The notes: generated by a model from the letters alone, not told the origin. Shown: positions 9,689 through 18,238, numbered from the stretch's first letter. The stretch is 64,000 bases of DNA from Demequina flava (GCF_000975035.1 NZ_BBRA01000001.1:1197184-1261183), one strand, 5' to 3'. Translations and numbers: made by a program.

Positions 9689-10822
9689 GTGACTGACTTG
9701 CACACACCTCTCCTGGCCCAGCATCAGGCGCTTGACGCCACTATCGTCGATTTTGCGGGGTGGCAGATGCCCCTGCGCTATAGCGGCGATGTGGCCGAGC
9801 ACCAGGCGGTTCGCAATGCCGCGGGGCTGTTCGACCTGTCGCACATGGGCGAACTCATGGTGACTGGCCCCGATGCCGCCGCCGCACTCGAGTACGCCCT
9901 CGTGGGCCACATGAGCCGCATGAAGTTGTGGGCCGCGAAGTACACGATGATGTGCGCCCCCGATGGCGGCGTGATCGACGACCTCGTGGTGTACCGCCGC
10001 GACTGGGAGCACTTCATGGTGGTCGCGAACGCGTCCAACCGCGTCGAGGTGCTCGCGGAGCTGCGGGAACGCATCACCAGCGGTGGGTTCGACGCCGACG
10101 TCGCTGATGAGACCCACACCATCGCCTTGATCGCGGTCCAGGGGCCGGCCTCGGCGGACATAGTGGCGAGCATGTGTGAGATTGGCGCGGACGATCCGCC
10201 CGCACTGAAGTACTACTCGGCAGCGAACGTGCTTCTTGAGGGCGGCCACCACGCGTTCGTGGCGCGCACGGGATACACCGGCGAGGACGGATACGAACTG
10301 TTTGTGCCGGCGGACCTCGCGGCAGATGTGTGGGAGTTGGCGCGTGAGCGGGGGGCCGATGCTGGCTTGATTCCGTGCGGTCTGGCAGCTCGCGACAGCT
10401 TGCGCCTTGAAGCCGGCATGCCGCTGTACGGCAACGAACTGAGCCGGGAACGTTCACCCTTTGAGGCTGGTTTAGGCCGAGTCGTGAACTTTGGCCGGGC
10501 CGATGGGCCCGAGCGCGGTGACTTTGTGGGCCGGGAGGCTCTCGCTGGAATTAGGGAGGCGGGGACCGCGCACACGCTCGTTGGACTCGTGGGGCGTGGC
10601 CGCCGTGCGGCACGGGCTGGCTATCCGGTGGTGGATGAAGCCGGTGCCGTGATTGGTGAAGTCACCTCGGGAATCCCCTCGCCGACGCTGGGTTCGCCTA
10701 TCGCCATGGCTTACGTGAGTCGTGAGTTCGCCGAGGCAGGGACGGCCGTGGCGGTAGATGTGCGCGGCCGACATGAGGCAATGGACGTGGTGGCGCTACC
10801 GTTCTACCGGCGGGGCGCGTAG
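9689..10822 (+). CDS. gcvT: Glycine cleavage system aminomethyltransferase (T protein)
   Basis: A 377-residue T protein that transfers the aminomethyl carbon from the lipoylated H protein to tetrahydrofolate, releasing ammonia. The N-terminal folate-binding region (FAGWQMPLRYSG, GLFDLSHMGE) and the later TGYTGEDGYELF and LRLEAGMPLYGNE motifs are present; length matches the family. GcvH follows after 42 nt; gcvP is not in the window. The GTG start has a -10 element only 6 nt upstream, indicating leaderless transcription. One copy of the GGGCCGATGCT element lies inside the gene at 10353-10363. Confidence 0.96.
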   Translation: MTDLHTPLLAQHQALDATIVDFAGWQMPLRYSGDVAEHQAVRNAAGLFDLSHMGELMVTGPDAAAALEYALVGHMSRMKLWAAKYTMMCAPDGGVIDDLVVYRRDWEHFMVVANASNRVEVLAELRERITSGGFDADVADETHTIALIAVQGPASADIVASMCEIGADDPPALKYYSAANVLLEGGHHAFVARTGYTGEDGYELFVPADLAADVWELARERGADAGLIPCGLAARDSLRLEAGMPLYGNELSRERSPFEAGLGRVVNFGRADGPERGDFVGREALAGIREAGTAHTLVGLVGRGRRAARAGYPVVDEAGAVIGEVTSGIPSPTLGSPIAMAYVSREFAEAGTAVAVDVRGRHEAMDVVALPFYRRGA

Positions 10823-10864
10823 CCTCGACTATGAGAGGTCCGTCGCGAGCGAAAGGTGGGCCAC

Positions 10865-11248
10865 GTGCCTGACATTCCTGACAATCTGCTGTACTCCGCC
10901 GAACACGAGTGGGTGCGCGGCGACGCGTCCCAGGGAGCCGTCGTGACGGTCGGTATCACCGACTACGCCGCGGACGCACTCGGTGACGTCGTCTACGTTG
11001 AGGCCCCGTCCGTGGGTGACGACGTCAAGGCCGGCGACGTGTGCGGTGAACTTGAGTCCACGAAGGCGGTCTCGGAGCTCTATTCGCCGGTGACCGGCGC
11101 GGTCGTCGAGGTCAACGAGCAGCTCGAGAACGCTCCAGACCTGGTGAACTCGGACACGTATGGCGAGGGCTGGATCTTCAAGGTCGAACTCAGTGACCAG
11201 CCTCAGGACCTGTTGGATCCCGACGCTTACTCGGATCTGACCGAGTAG
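10865..11248 (+). CDS. gcvH: Glycine cleavage system H protein
   Basis: A 127-residue lipoyl carrier protein. The lipoylation site is the Lys in ESTKAVSELYSPVTG, preceded by the EHEWVR start region and GDVVYVEAPSVGD. I place the start at the GTG at 10865, giving MPDIPDNLLY as in other H proteins and 7-8 nt after the GAAAGGT ribosome site; an in-frame GTG at 10856 would add three residues and sit on that site. It follows gcvT on the same strand, likely in one operon. Confidence 0.95.
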   Translation: MPDIPDNLLYSAEHEWVRGDASQGAVVTVGITDYAADALGDVVYVEAPSVGDDVKAGDVCGELESTKAVSELYSPVTGAVVEVNEQLENAPDLVNSDTYGEGWIFKVELSDQPQDLLDPDAYSDLTE

Positions 11249-11256
11249 TTCACCCG

Positions 11257-11769
11257 GTGGGATCGTCGACACGGCTGGTCGTTGCGGCCGCTATTACGGA
11301 TGACCTCGGTGTCCCGCGCACCCTGCTCGCGGCGCGTCGCACGGCGCCTTCCGCGCTTGCAGGCCTGTGGGAGTTTCCGGGAGGCAAGGTCGAGCATGGT
11401 GAGTCCCCCGAGCAGGCGTTGCGACGCGAGTTGCGCGAAGAGCTTGGCGTCGAGATCGAGATTGGCGAGGAACTCGCCGGACCCGATGACGGTAGCGGCG
11501 TCGAGGCCCAGTGCGCGGACACCCCCGTGTGGATGTTGCGCCCCGGGGACGCCGACGTTGAGCGCCTCGTGATGCGAGTATGGTGGGCGCGCATCCTGCC
11601 TGGCGCGGACGGCGCGGCTGTGGAGCCGAGGCCGCTTGAGGACCATGACCTCCTGCGCACCCTTGAGCCCGGCGGCTGGCGTGACGTGGCATGGCTACCG
11701 GCAGACAAGCGAATCGTGGAGGCGTTGCTGGAAGACGCGCGCGATCGTCACCGCCGCGCTTACTGCTAG
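11257..11769 (+). CDS. Nudix hydrolase, MutT/8-oxo-dGTP pyrophosphatase type
   Basis: A 170-residue Nudix protein. The Nudix box is complete: GGKVEHGESPEQALRRELRE continuing into ELG, with the REL.EE metal ligands. The N terminus (VVAAAITDD...TLLAARRT..ALAGLWEFPGG) matches MutT-type pyrophosphatases that clean oxidised or non-canonical nucleotides. It starts with GTG 8 nt after the gcvH stop without a clear ribosome site. Substrate is inferred from subfamily resemblance only. Confidence 0.88.
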   Translation: MGSSTRLVVAAAITDDLGVPRTLLAARRTAPSALAGLWEFPGGKVEHGESPEQALRRELREELGVEIEIGEELAGPDDGSGVEAQCADTPVWMLRPGDADVERLVMRVWWARILPGADGAAVEPRPLEDHDLLRTLEPGGWRDVAWLPADKRIVEALLEDARDRHRRAYC

Positions 11770-11836
11770 TTCGCTGTCCGCCACGCGCCACACATCAAGC
11801 TCTACGCTTCAGGCTTCACTCTTCACGCGTTGCGTC

Positions 11837-11857
11837 CTACGCGCTACGCGCTACGCG
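11837..11857. repeat. Three tandem 7-bp repeats over the DUF222 stop codon
   Basis: CTACGCG is repeated three times head to tail. The TAG stop of the DUF222-HNH gene (minus strand, 11844-11846) lies inside the middle copy, so repeat-number changes would alter the C terminus. Confidence 0.7.
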
Positions 11858-13370
11858 CTCGGGGGTCGCCTCGCCCAGTGGTGTCGCTGGGATCGGTGGC
11901 GGCGTCGAGAGGATTAGCGGTGTCGTCTGGATCGGCGTTGTCGCCTCGAGGCGGGGAGCTGCCAGGCCGCACGGCATCTCCAAGGTCGATTTCGAGCGCG
12001 GCGCGCCCCGCAACTATCGGGCGCCTCTCGGGATCAAGTGACGCGGGCGGAATCATCCACACTCCACTGCGGTCGGCCTTGACCTCCCAGCCCGTGTCGT
12101 GAATGCGGTGATGGCACGCGGTGCATAGCAGCACCCCGTTGGAAAGATCTGACGCGCCTCCGTCGCGACTCCACCACCTCACGTGGTGAGCGTCGCAATA
12201 GCTGGGCGGCGCATGGCACCACGCACACCCTGCATCCCTTTCCGCGAGTGCGATGCGTTGTGCGCGCGTGAAGTGCCGTTTCGCACGCCCTAGGTCAAGC
12301 GGCAGGCTCTCCCCGCCCAGCACTGCTGGGAGGACCTCCGCGTCGGCGGCGAGCGACCGCAGCGCGCTCACGGAGATGGGACCGCCGAGGTCGTCGCACT
12401 GCGCCACCCCTACGCCGCGGTCAAGATCTTCCTTCGACACACGCACGACGATGGTGGCCTTTACTCCCATGGTCGGTTCCTCGCACCCGAGTCCGTGCTT
12501 GGCGAGGTCCGCCAGGGCGTCGGCGCGCATCTGTCCTGGGGTGCGGTCATCGGCCCCAGACGGCAGGTGGCGTCGCGCTTGGAACGACTTACGCACGTGT
12601 GCGTCAATCCACGCCCGGAGTGGGGCTGCAGAGGTGGGGTCGAGCCTTCCCGAGATGGTGGTCATCCCGTCAGCGTCCTCGGTGAAGGCGACGTAGCGCT
12701 CGCGACGCTGATGGCGCTCGCGGCGCTCTGCCTCCTGAGGCGCCCGCTGCGCGCGAATCTGCCGGCACGCCCGCCGCACTTCCGTGAGTGACATGGTCCG
12801 CGCACGCGACACGACCTGCCTTTCGACGCGCGCGACGGCGATCGCAGACGTTGCCTCGTCTTTGTCGCCGGCGTACTCCGCAACGGCATCGAGCGTCCTG
12901 GTGATCTCAGCTGCGGCGTGAACGGGAACCGCGCCGTCAGACACCGCCTGTGCGAGGAGCCGATACCGCGGTGCGGGCTCGGCAGAGGGCGCAGGCGGAG
13001 CGTCCGTCCCGGCCGGTGAAGCGAGGTCTGCCGGCCCCGGACGAGTCGGCGGCCGAGGCTGGATTGCGTTGCCGACGTCTATCAACCGCCCGGCCTCGCC
13101 CAGGTCCATCCCCCACTCCCGCGCGACGGCCTTGACCGGCGACGAGTGCCCCTCTTTCCGTGCCAGTCCATCGCTCCCGAGTTCTGGCGCCGACCTGCGC
13201 GCGAGCTCCGATGCCACGGCCGCGCTGAGACTGTCCAGCGCGCGCCGCGCAGAACCCATCGCCTCGCGCATGGCACCGAACTGGTCGCGATCAAGGTCGG
13301 AAACCTCGACCCCCGCGAAAGCCACTAAGCGCGCCACCTCGCGCTCCAGGACGTCCGTGTCGATTGCCAT
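11844..13370 (-). CDS. DUF222 / HNH endonuclease domain protein (13E12 repeat family)
   Basis: A roughly 508-residue protein with an N-terminal DUF222 helical region and a C-terminal HNH nuclease module: CAWCHAPPSYCDAHH, then SNGVLLCTACHHRIHD, which keeps the two CxxC pairs and the HH/H catalytic positions. This is the 13E12-type family found in many copies in actinobacteria; it is sometimes suggested to be mobile-like, but its role is unproven. I place the start at the ATG at 13370; a TTG at 13382 would add four residues. No clear ribosome site precedes either. Transcription is opposite to the flanking gcv and metF genes. Confidence 0.85.
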   Translation of the reverse strand: MAIDTDVLEREVARLVAFAGVEVSDLDRDQFGAMREAMGSARRALDSLSAAVASELARRSAPELGSDGLARKEGHSSPVKAVAREWGMDLGEAGRLIDVGNAIQPRPPTRPGPADLASPAGTDAPPAPSAEPAPRYRLLAQAVSDGAVPVHAAAEITRTLDAVAEYAGDKDEATSAIAVARVERQVVSRARTMSLTEVRRACRQIRAQRAPQEAERRERHQRRERYVAFTEDADGMTTISGRLDPTSAAPLRAWIDAHVRKSFQARRHLPSGADDRTPGQMRADALADLAKHGLGCEEPTMGVKATIVVRVSKEDLDRGVGVAQCDDLGGPISVSALRSLAADAEVLPAVLGGESLPLDLGRAKRHFTRAQRIALAERDAGCAWCHAPPSYCDAHHVRWWSRDGGASDLSNGVLLCTACHHRIHDTGWEVKADRSGVWMIPPASLDPERRPIVAGRAALEIDLGDAVRPGSSPPRGDNADPDDTANPLDAATDPSDTTGRGDPRARSA

Positions 13371-13407
13371 GTGTCTACTCAATCATTAGGGTCTGACAAA
13401 GAGCATC

Positions 13408-13425
13408 AACAGTGATCAAACTGTT
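13408..13425. promoter_or_regulatory. Palindromic operator-like site upstream of the DUF222-HNH gene
   Basis: AACAGT-GATCAA-ACTGTT is a perfect inverted repeat with 6-bp arms and 6-bp spacer, in an AT-rich pocket 38 bp upstream of the minus-strand start. It may bind a repressor; the regulator is unknown. Confidence 0.4.
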
Positions 13426-13460
13426 AATAACCGGGTCCCGGCGCACGCCTGGGGACGACG

Positions 13461-14027
13461 CTACGAACGCGCCACGCACCCCGCGATGTGGTCGTCGACC
13501 ATCCCGATCGCTTGCATCAGCGCGTACATCGTCGTCGGCCCCACGAACACGAAACCGCGCGACTTGAGGTCCTTCGCGAGCGCCTTGGAACCGTCCGTGG
13601 ATGCCGGAATGTCCTCCCACGTCGCGGGAGGCTCGCCCAGGTCCTCAGGAGCGTGCGCCCAGATGACCTCATCGAGCGCCAGCCCCGCCTCATGCAACGC
13701 CACAACCGCGCCGGCATTGGTGATCGCCGCCTCAATTTTGCGGCGATTACGAACGATCCCGGCATCGGACATCAGCCGCTCAACGTCCTCATCGCCAAAC
13801 GCCGCGACCACCGCTGGCTCGAAACCCGCAAATGCCTCGCGAAATGCTTCCCGCTTGCGCAGAATCGTCAGCCACGACAGGCCCGACTGGAACCCCTCGA
13901 GGGTCATCCGTTCAAACAGTTCCGCCTCGCCGTGCACCGGCTGGCCCCACTCGTGGTCGTGATACTCGGCGTAGAGCGCGTCGCCCGAGCCAAAGCACCG
14001 GACCAAGTCATTTGTCTCCGTGATCAT
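13461..14027 (-). CDS. tag: DNA-3-methyladenine glycosylase I
   Basis: A 188-residue base-excision repair enzyme that removes 3-methyladenine. The N terminus RCFGSGDALYAEYHDHEWGQP and the C terminus MVDDHIAGCVAR carry the Cys/His zinc-binding residues of the Tag family, and the SWLTILRKREAFREAF segment fits its helix-hairpin region. I chose the ATG at 14027 (MITETNDLV) because it matches family length; the frame extends upstream to 14075 without homologous sequence. It is divergent from metF. Confidence 0.93.
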   Translation of the reverse strand: MITETNDLVRCFGSGDALYAEYHDHEWGQPVHGEAELFERMTLEGFQSGLSWLTILRKREAFREAFAGFEPAVVAAFGDEDVERLMSDAGIVRNRRKIEAAITNAGAVVALHEAGLALDEVIWAHAPEDLGEPPATWEDIPASTDGSKALAKDLKSRGFVFVGPTTMYALMQAIGMVDDHIAGCVARS

Positions 14028-14090
14028 GGGACCAGTGTGACCTGCAGCCCCGACCCCAGACCAGGTGACGAGCAAACCGGGGGATACCCG

Positions 14091-14101
14091 AGCATCGGCC
14101 C
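14091..14101 (-). repeat. Iterated GGGCCGATGCT element
   Basis: An exact copy read on the minus strand, within GAGCATCGGCCCTC, between the divergent tag and metF genes. The same 14-bp string recurs at 36451. Confidence 0.75.
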
Positions 14102-14161
14102 TCCCCTGGGGACGACGCCCGACGGTCCTCCCACCAGTGGTCCGCTATTGTGGCGAGCGCT

Positions 14162-15055
14162 ATGACCATCCGTGAACTTTTGAGCGCGCATTCGCCGACG
14201 CTGAGCTATGAGTTGTTCCCTCCCCGCACGCCCGCGGCCGAGTCGACCCTCGAAGCCACCATGCGAATGCTCGCGAGCACGGACCCGGATTTCATCTCGA
14301 TCACCTACGGCGCTTCGGGGACTACGCGGTCCACGTCGCGCGGCGTGGTGCAGCGCCTTGCCGAGTCGCACACGATTCCGCCACTCGCCCACCTCACCTG
14401 CGTAGACCAGTCTCGCGACGAGGTGATCCAGGTCATCGAGGAGTACCTGGGAGAGGGCGTCCGCGACTTTCTCGCTCTCCGTGGCGACCCGCCGCAGGGC
14501 CAGACGGACTGGAGCCCGCACCCGGACGGCCTGCGCTACGCCTACGAACTCGTCACCCTTTTGCGCGAGGTCGCGGCGACTCACGGCGTCGACAACCTGA
14601 GCATCGGTGTGGCGGCATTCCCCACGCAGCATGCGCTGCCTCAGTGGCGCCAGCAGGCCCTCGACGTGCTCCGCTCCAAGCAGGACGCGGGCGCGGACTT
14701 CGCGATTACGCAGGTGTTCTACGACCTTCAGCAGTATTGCGGGCTCGTCGACGACGCGCGCGAGCAGGGCATCACGCTGCCGATCATCCCCGAGGTCATG
14801 CCCCTGTCGACCGCCAAGCGAGCCCATCGCGCCGCACAGATCACGGGCGTTCCCACTCCCGCGGAGCTCATCGCCGATCTCGAGGCGGCAGAGGACGACG
14901 ACGCCGCCCGGGCAGCAGGGGTCGCCCACGCGGCGCGCCTGTCACGCGACCTACTCGACGCGGGCGCGCCGGGAATCCACGTCATCACCTTCAACAAGCA
15001 TGACGCGGCTGTCGACCTCGTCGACGAGCTCCCGCTCCGCAAAACGCAGTCCTAG
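14162..15055 (+). CDS. metF: Methylenetetrahydrofolate reductase
   Basis: A 297-residue flavoprotein TIM barrel that reduces 5,10-methylene- to 5-methyltetrahydrofolate, the methyl donor for methionine synthase. Diagnostic parts: SYELFPPRTPAAE at the N terminus, DFISITYGASGTTR, the LALRGDPP loop, and DAGADFAITQVFYD. The ATG at 14162 is preferred; a GTG at 14150 would add four residues. A TATTGT -10-like hexamer at 14146-14151 means the leader would be very short. The partner metE lies 700 bp downstream beyond the oppositely oriented osmC. Confidence 0.93.
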   Translation: MTIRELLSAHSPTLSYELFPPRTPAAESTLEATMRMLASTDPDFISITYGASGTTRSTSRGVVQRLAESHTIPPLAHLTCVDQSRDEVIQVIEEYLGEGVRDFLALRGDPPQGQTDWSPHPDGLRYAYELVTLLREVAATHGVDNLSIGVAAFPTQHALPQWRQQALDVLRSKQDAGADFAITQVFYDLQQYCGLVDDAREQGITLPIIPEVMPLSTAKRAHRAAQITGVPTPAELIADLEAAEDDDAARAAGVAHAARLSRDLLDAGAPGIHVITFNKHDAAVDLVDELPLRKTQS

Positions 15056-15080
15056 ACGCCAGGCACGGCCCGGGACACAA

Positions 15081-15091
15081 GGGCCGATGCT
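15081..15091 (+). repeat. Iterated GGGCCGATGCT element
   Basis: Exact copy between the convergent metF and osmC genes; on the minus strand it begins 5 nt after the osmC stop codon. Confidence 0.75.
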
Positions 15092-15096
15092 GCGGT

Positions 15097-15522
15097 TTAG
15101 ACCTCGCGGAGAGTCACCCGGGCGCTATTGGCCACGGTGCGAGAGACCGTGCAGGTCTTCTCCTCGGCGGACTTAAGGGCGGACTGGACGCGGGCGCGCG
15201 CCTTGTCGCCATCGGGTCCCTCGGGGAAGGCCACGTCGAAGGCCACGTCGATGTCGCGCAAAATAGCCGGGCTCGAGCCGCCAACCTTGTCTGCGTTGAC
15301 GGTGGCTTCGAACTTCGAGGGCTCCGCGCGGCGTGACGTCATCATGTCGAGGTCGGTGGCGGAGCATCCGGCAATGGCGACCAGCAACAGGTCGACTGCG
15401 CTGAGCGCGCCGTCGACGTTGTAGCCAAAGCGGTACTCCGCGCCATCGGGGTTGCGGGCAACGTAGACGCCCTCGGCTTCACGCACGAGCGTGACCTGCT
15501 TCTGTGTGATCTCTTCAGTCAT
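15097..15522 (-). CDS. OsmC/Ohr family protein
   Basis: A 141-residue thiol peroxidase-fold protein. The two conserved cysteines are in VAIAGCSATD and EEKTCTVSRT, the redox pair of the OsmC/Ohr family that reduces organic hydroperoxides; it looks closer to OsmC-like than to Ohr proper. The start at 15522 (MTEEITQKQV) matches family length; an ATG at 15531 would add three residues and sit inside operator A. It is divergent from metE and shares the regulatory region between them. Confidence 0.88.
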   Translation of the reverse strand: MTEEITQKQVTLVREAEGVYVARNPDGAEYRFGYNVDGALSAVDLLLVAIAGCSATDLDMMTSRRAEPSKFEATVNADKVGGSSPAILRDIDVAFDVAFPEGPDGDKARARVQSALKSAEEKTCTVSRTVANSARVTLREV

Positions 15523-15530
15523 GTCCACCA

Positions 15531-15550
15531 TTGTCTCAGGGTGTAGACAA
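15531..15550. promoter_or_regulatory. Operator-like palindrome A between osmC and metE
   Basis: TTGTCTCAGGGTGTAGACAA has perfect 6-bp outer arms (TTGTCT/AGACAA) around 8 bp. It differs from the copy at 15595 at only four positions and abuts the osmC start, so a bound regulator would block osmC expression. Confidence 0.6.
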
Positions 15551-15594
15551 CTGCGCGGGCGGTGCCTCGCCAGGCCCAAGCGGCATCTACCAGG

Positions 15595-15614
15595 GTGTCT
15601 CACAATGTAGACAA
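15595..15614. promoter_or_regulatory. Operator-like palindrome B upstream of metE
   Basis: GTGTCTCACAATGTAGACAA matches palindrome A at 16 of 20 positions and lies 40 bp upstream of the metE -10 hexamer. The GTCTA/TAGAC half-sites recall the TAGAC-N6-GTCTA site of the corynebacterial methionine regulator McbR; identity of the regulator here is unknown. A further AGTCTC half-site follows at 15618-15623. Confidence 0.6.
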
Positions 15615-15654
15615 ACAGTCTCAAACCAAGGTGGCGATTGTCCCCGCATCGCGC

Positions 15655-15660
15655 TAGAAT
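15655..15660 (+). promoter_or_regulatory. -10 element of metE
   Basis: TAGAAT is a near-consensus -10 hexamer about 90 nt before the metE ATG, just downstream of operator B. No good -35 is visible, which would fit activator dependence or simply a weak -35. Confidence 0.45.
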
Positions 15661-15749
15661 CGCGACCGCACCCCTCGGCGCCGCATAGACGCGCGTCGAC
15701 CAAGCGCAATGGCGAGCCCGCCGCGCAACCACCACCTCCTTGAGGAACT

Positions 15750-18077
15750 ATGTCTGACATCACTCAGTCCTCTGCCCCTGCGCCCGCCTTCCCCGGCGGC
15801 ACGATTCTTGGTTACCCGCGCATCGGCCGAATGCGTGAGCTCAAGCGTGCGCTGGAGTCGTTCTGGAAGGGCAACTCGTCCGAGGCTGACCTTGAAAAGG
15901 TTGCCGCAGACCTGCGCGCCGCGAACCGCGACCGCATCGCCGCACTTGGCCTGGGCCGCGCCGACAGCTCGATTCCGTCGAACTTCTCGTTCTACGACCA
16001 CGTGCTCGACGCTGCCGTCACCTTCGGCGCCATCCCCACCCGTTTCGCCGACCTGCGCGCCGAGGACGGCTCCGTCGACCTCGCCGGCTACTCGACCATT
16101 GCTCGCGGCAAGGGCGACAAGGCCCCGCTCGAGATGACCAAGTGGTTCGACTCGAACTACCACTACCTGGTTCCCGAGATCGGCCCCGACACCGAGCTGA
16201 AGCTCTCGTCCTCCCGCTGGGTCGACGAGTTCATCGAGGCCAAGGACGCCGGCTTTGTCACGCGCCCGGTCATCACCGGTCCGCTCACGTTCCTGTATCT
16301 GTCGAAGGCTGCGGACGAGGCACCCGAGGGCTACCAGCCCATCGACCGCCTCGATGACCTTCTTCCCGTCTACATCGAACTGCTCGCCGCATTCAAGGCA
16401 GCCGGTGTGGAATGGGTCCAGATCGACGAGCCCATCTTAGTCGCCGACATCGACGCCGACCGTGCTGACGTTCTCGCGAATGCCACCAAGGTCTACCGCG
16501 CCCTCGTGGCTGCCGAGGAGCGCCCCGCGCTGTTCGTCGCTGCCCCCATGGGTGCCCTCGACGACGCGCTGCCTGTCCTCAAGGACACCGGCGTGGACGC
16601 CATTGGCCTCGACCTGGTGCGTGGCGCCGTGCCCCAGGGCGTCGACCTCAAGGGCGTCACCATCGCCGCAGGTGTGGTCGACGGCCACAACATCTGGCGC
16701 ACCGACCTCGACGAGGCACTGCGCAAGGCCGATGAGCTGGTTGCCTTGGGCGCCAACGTCACCATCACCACGTCCACCTCGCTGTTCCACGTGCCCCACA
16801 CCCTGCAGGGTGAAGAGCACCTGGGCGAGGAGCTGCTGAGCTGGCTCGCCTTCGCCGATGAGAAGGTTGCTGAGGTCGTCACGCTGTCGACCGCGCACAC
16901 GCAGGGCGACCACGCAGTCGAGGGTGCACTGGGTGAGGCTCGCGCCGCGCTCAAGGCTCGCGCCGAGCACCCCGGCACCAACCGTGCCGACATCCGCGAC
17001 GCTCTCGCAGCCGTCAAGGACAGTGACTTCGAGCGCACCGACTACTCGATCCGCGCGGCCGCTCAGGATGCCCGCTTCAACCTTCCGGAGCTGGCCACCA
17101 CCACGATCGGTTCGTTCCCTCAGACCCCTGAGATCCGCAAGGCTCGTGCCGCGTGGGCCAAGGGCGAGCTGTCCGACGCCGACTACGAGCAGGCGATGAA
17201 GGACGAAATCGCTCAGGTCGTGAAGCTGCAGGAGGACCTCGGACTGGACGTCCTGGTCCACGGTGAGGCCGAGCGCAACGACATGGTGCAGTACTTCGCC
17301 GAGCTCCTCGAGGGCTTCGACGTCACCAAGAACGGCTGGGTCCAGTCGTACGGCTCGCGTTGCACGCGTCCGTCGATCCTGTGGGGCGACGTCGCTCGCT
17401 CCAAGCCCATGACGACCCGCTGGGCCGAGTACGCCCAGTCGCTGTCCGAGAAGCCAGTCAAGGGCATGCTCACCGGTCCGGTGACGATCCTCGCGTGGTC
17501 GTTCGTTCGCGACGACCAGCCGTTGGCAGACACCGCAAACCAGGTTGGTCTGGCCCTCCGCGGCGAGATCACCGACCTGGAGAACGCCGGCATCGGCATC
17601 ATCCAGGTCGACGAGCCCGCCCTGCGCGAGCTCCTGCCCCTGAAGAAGGCCGACCAGCCCGCTTACCTGGACTGGTCCGTGAAGTCGTTCCGCCTGGCAA
17701 CCTCAGGCGCTCAGGACGACACCCAGGTGCACACGCACCTGTGCTACTCCGAGTTCGGCGAGGTCATCGACGCGATTGACGGCCTGAACGCAGACGTCAC
17801 CTCGATTGAGGCAGCCCGCTCGCGCATGGAGGTCCTGCCCGCAATTAAGGACCACGGCTACGAGCGTCAGGTGGGCCCGGGTGTCTGGGACATCCACTCG
17901 CCGCGCGTGCCGTCGACTGAGGAAGTCACTGAACTGCTGCAGCTCGCCAAGGACTCGATCCCTGGCAAGCAGCTGTGGGTCAACCCCGACTGCGGTCTGA
18001 AGACTCGCGGCTACGCGGAGACCAACGCCTCGCTCGAGAACATGCTCGCGGCCACGAAGGCTGTTCGCGGCGCATAA
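15750..18077 (+). CDS. metE: Cobalamin-independent methionine synthase
   Basis: A 775-residue enzyme that moves the methyl group of 5-methyltetrahydrofolate (triglutamate) to homocysteine. The zinc and homocysteine ligands are all present: His663, Cys665 (THLCYSEFG), Glu687 (TSIEAARS) and Cys748 (NPDCGLKTRG), each offset by 22 from the E. coli residues. The first part duplicates the barrel (LGYPRIG...ELKRALE). A GAGG ribosome site lies 6 nt before the ATG. The 51-nt palindromic terminator follows 7 nt after the stop. Two palindromes upstream suggest methionine-type regulation shared with osmC. Confidence 0.97.
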   Translation: MSDITQSSAPAPAFPGGTILGYPRIGRMRELKRALESFWKGNSSEADLEKVAADLRAANRDRIAALGLGRADSSIPSNFSFYDHVLDAAVTFGAIPTRFADLRAEDGSVDLAGYSTIARGKGDKAPLEMTKWFDSNYHYLVPEIGPDTELKLSSSRWVDEFIEAKDAGFVTRPVITGPLTFLYLSKAADEAPEGYQPIDRLDDLLPVYIELLAAFKAAGVEWVQIDEPILVADIDADRADVLANATKVYRALVAAEERPALFVAAPMGALDDALPVLKDTGVDAIGLDLVRGAVPQGVDLKGVTIAAGVVDGHNIWRTDLDEALRKADELVALGANVTITTSTSLFHVPHTLQGEEHLGEELLSWLAFADEKVAEVVTLSTAHTQGDHAVEGALGEARAALKARAEHPGTNRADIRDALAAVKDSDFERTDYSIRAAAQDARFNLPELATTTIGSFPQTPEIRKARAAWAKGELSDADYEQAMKDEIAQVVKLQEDLGLDVLVHGEAERNDMVQYFAELLEGFDVTKNGWVQSYGSRCTRPSILWGDVARSKPMTTRWAEYAQSLSEKPVKGMLTGPVTILAWSFVRDDQPLADTANQVGLALRGEITDLENAGIGIIQVDEPALRELLPLKKADQPAYLDWSVKSFRLATSGAQDDTQVHTHLCYSEFGEVIDAIDGLNADVTSIEAARSRMEVLPAIKDHGYERQVGPGVWDIHSPRVPSTEEVTELLQLAKDSIPGKQLWVNPDCGLKTRGYAETNASLENMLAATKAVRGA

Positions 18078-18084
18078 CCCGTTT

Positions 18085-18135
18085 CATACAGAAGGGCCGA
18101 TGCCAGGGTCACCCTGGCATCGGCCCTTCTGTATG
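18085..18135. terminator. 51-nt perfect palindrome, bidirectional terminator after metE
   Basis: Two exact 25-nt arms meet at a single central base (18110). Each arm contains GGGCCGATGC, one base short of the iterated element, so the two elements form the stem. It lies between convergent metE and pilin genes. No long T-run follows, as is usual for high-GC actinobacteria. Confidence 0.85.
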
Positions 18136-18198
18136 TCTGGGCTCCGCCCATGCGAGGTGTGAATAACAGGCGTACCGTTGGTTGAGTCGTTGGCCTGC

Positions 18199-18238
18199 GA
18201 GAGCCCGGTCGCGACGGCTGAGGGGCGACCGGGTTCTC
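18199..18238 (-). terminator. Hairpin downstream of the prepilin gene
   Basis: GAGAGCCCGGTCGC and GCGACCGGGTTCTC pair at 13 of 14 positions plus one G-U, around a 12-nt loop, 40 nt beyond the prepilin stop on the minus strand. Confidence 0.55.

Noticed and set aside
13448..14118. 14-bp direct repeat CCTGGGGACGACGC flanking tag as target-site duplication
   Set aside because: One such match within 1 kb is expected by chance in 64 kb of this composition, and the gene shows no sign of mobility.
15523..15749. SAM or cobalamin riboswitch upstream of metE
   Set aside because: No conserved aptamer boxes; the region is better explained by two protein-operator palindromes and a -10 element.
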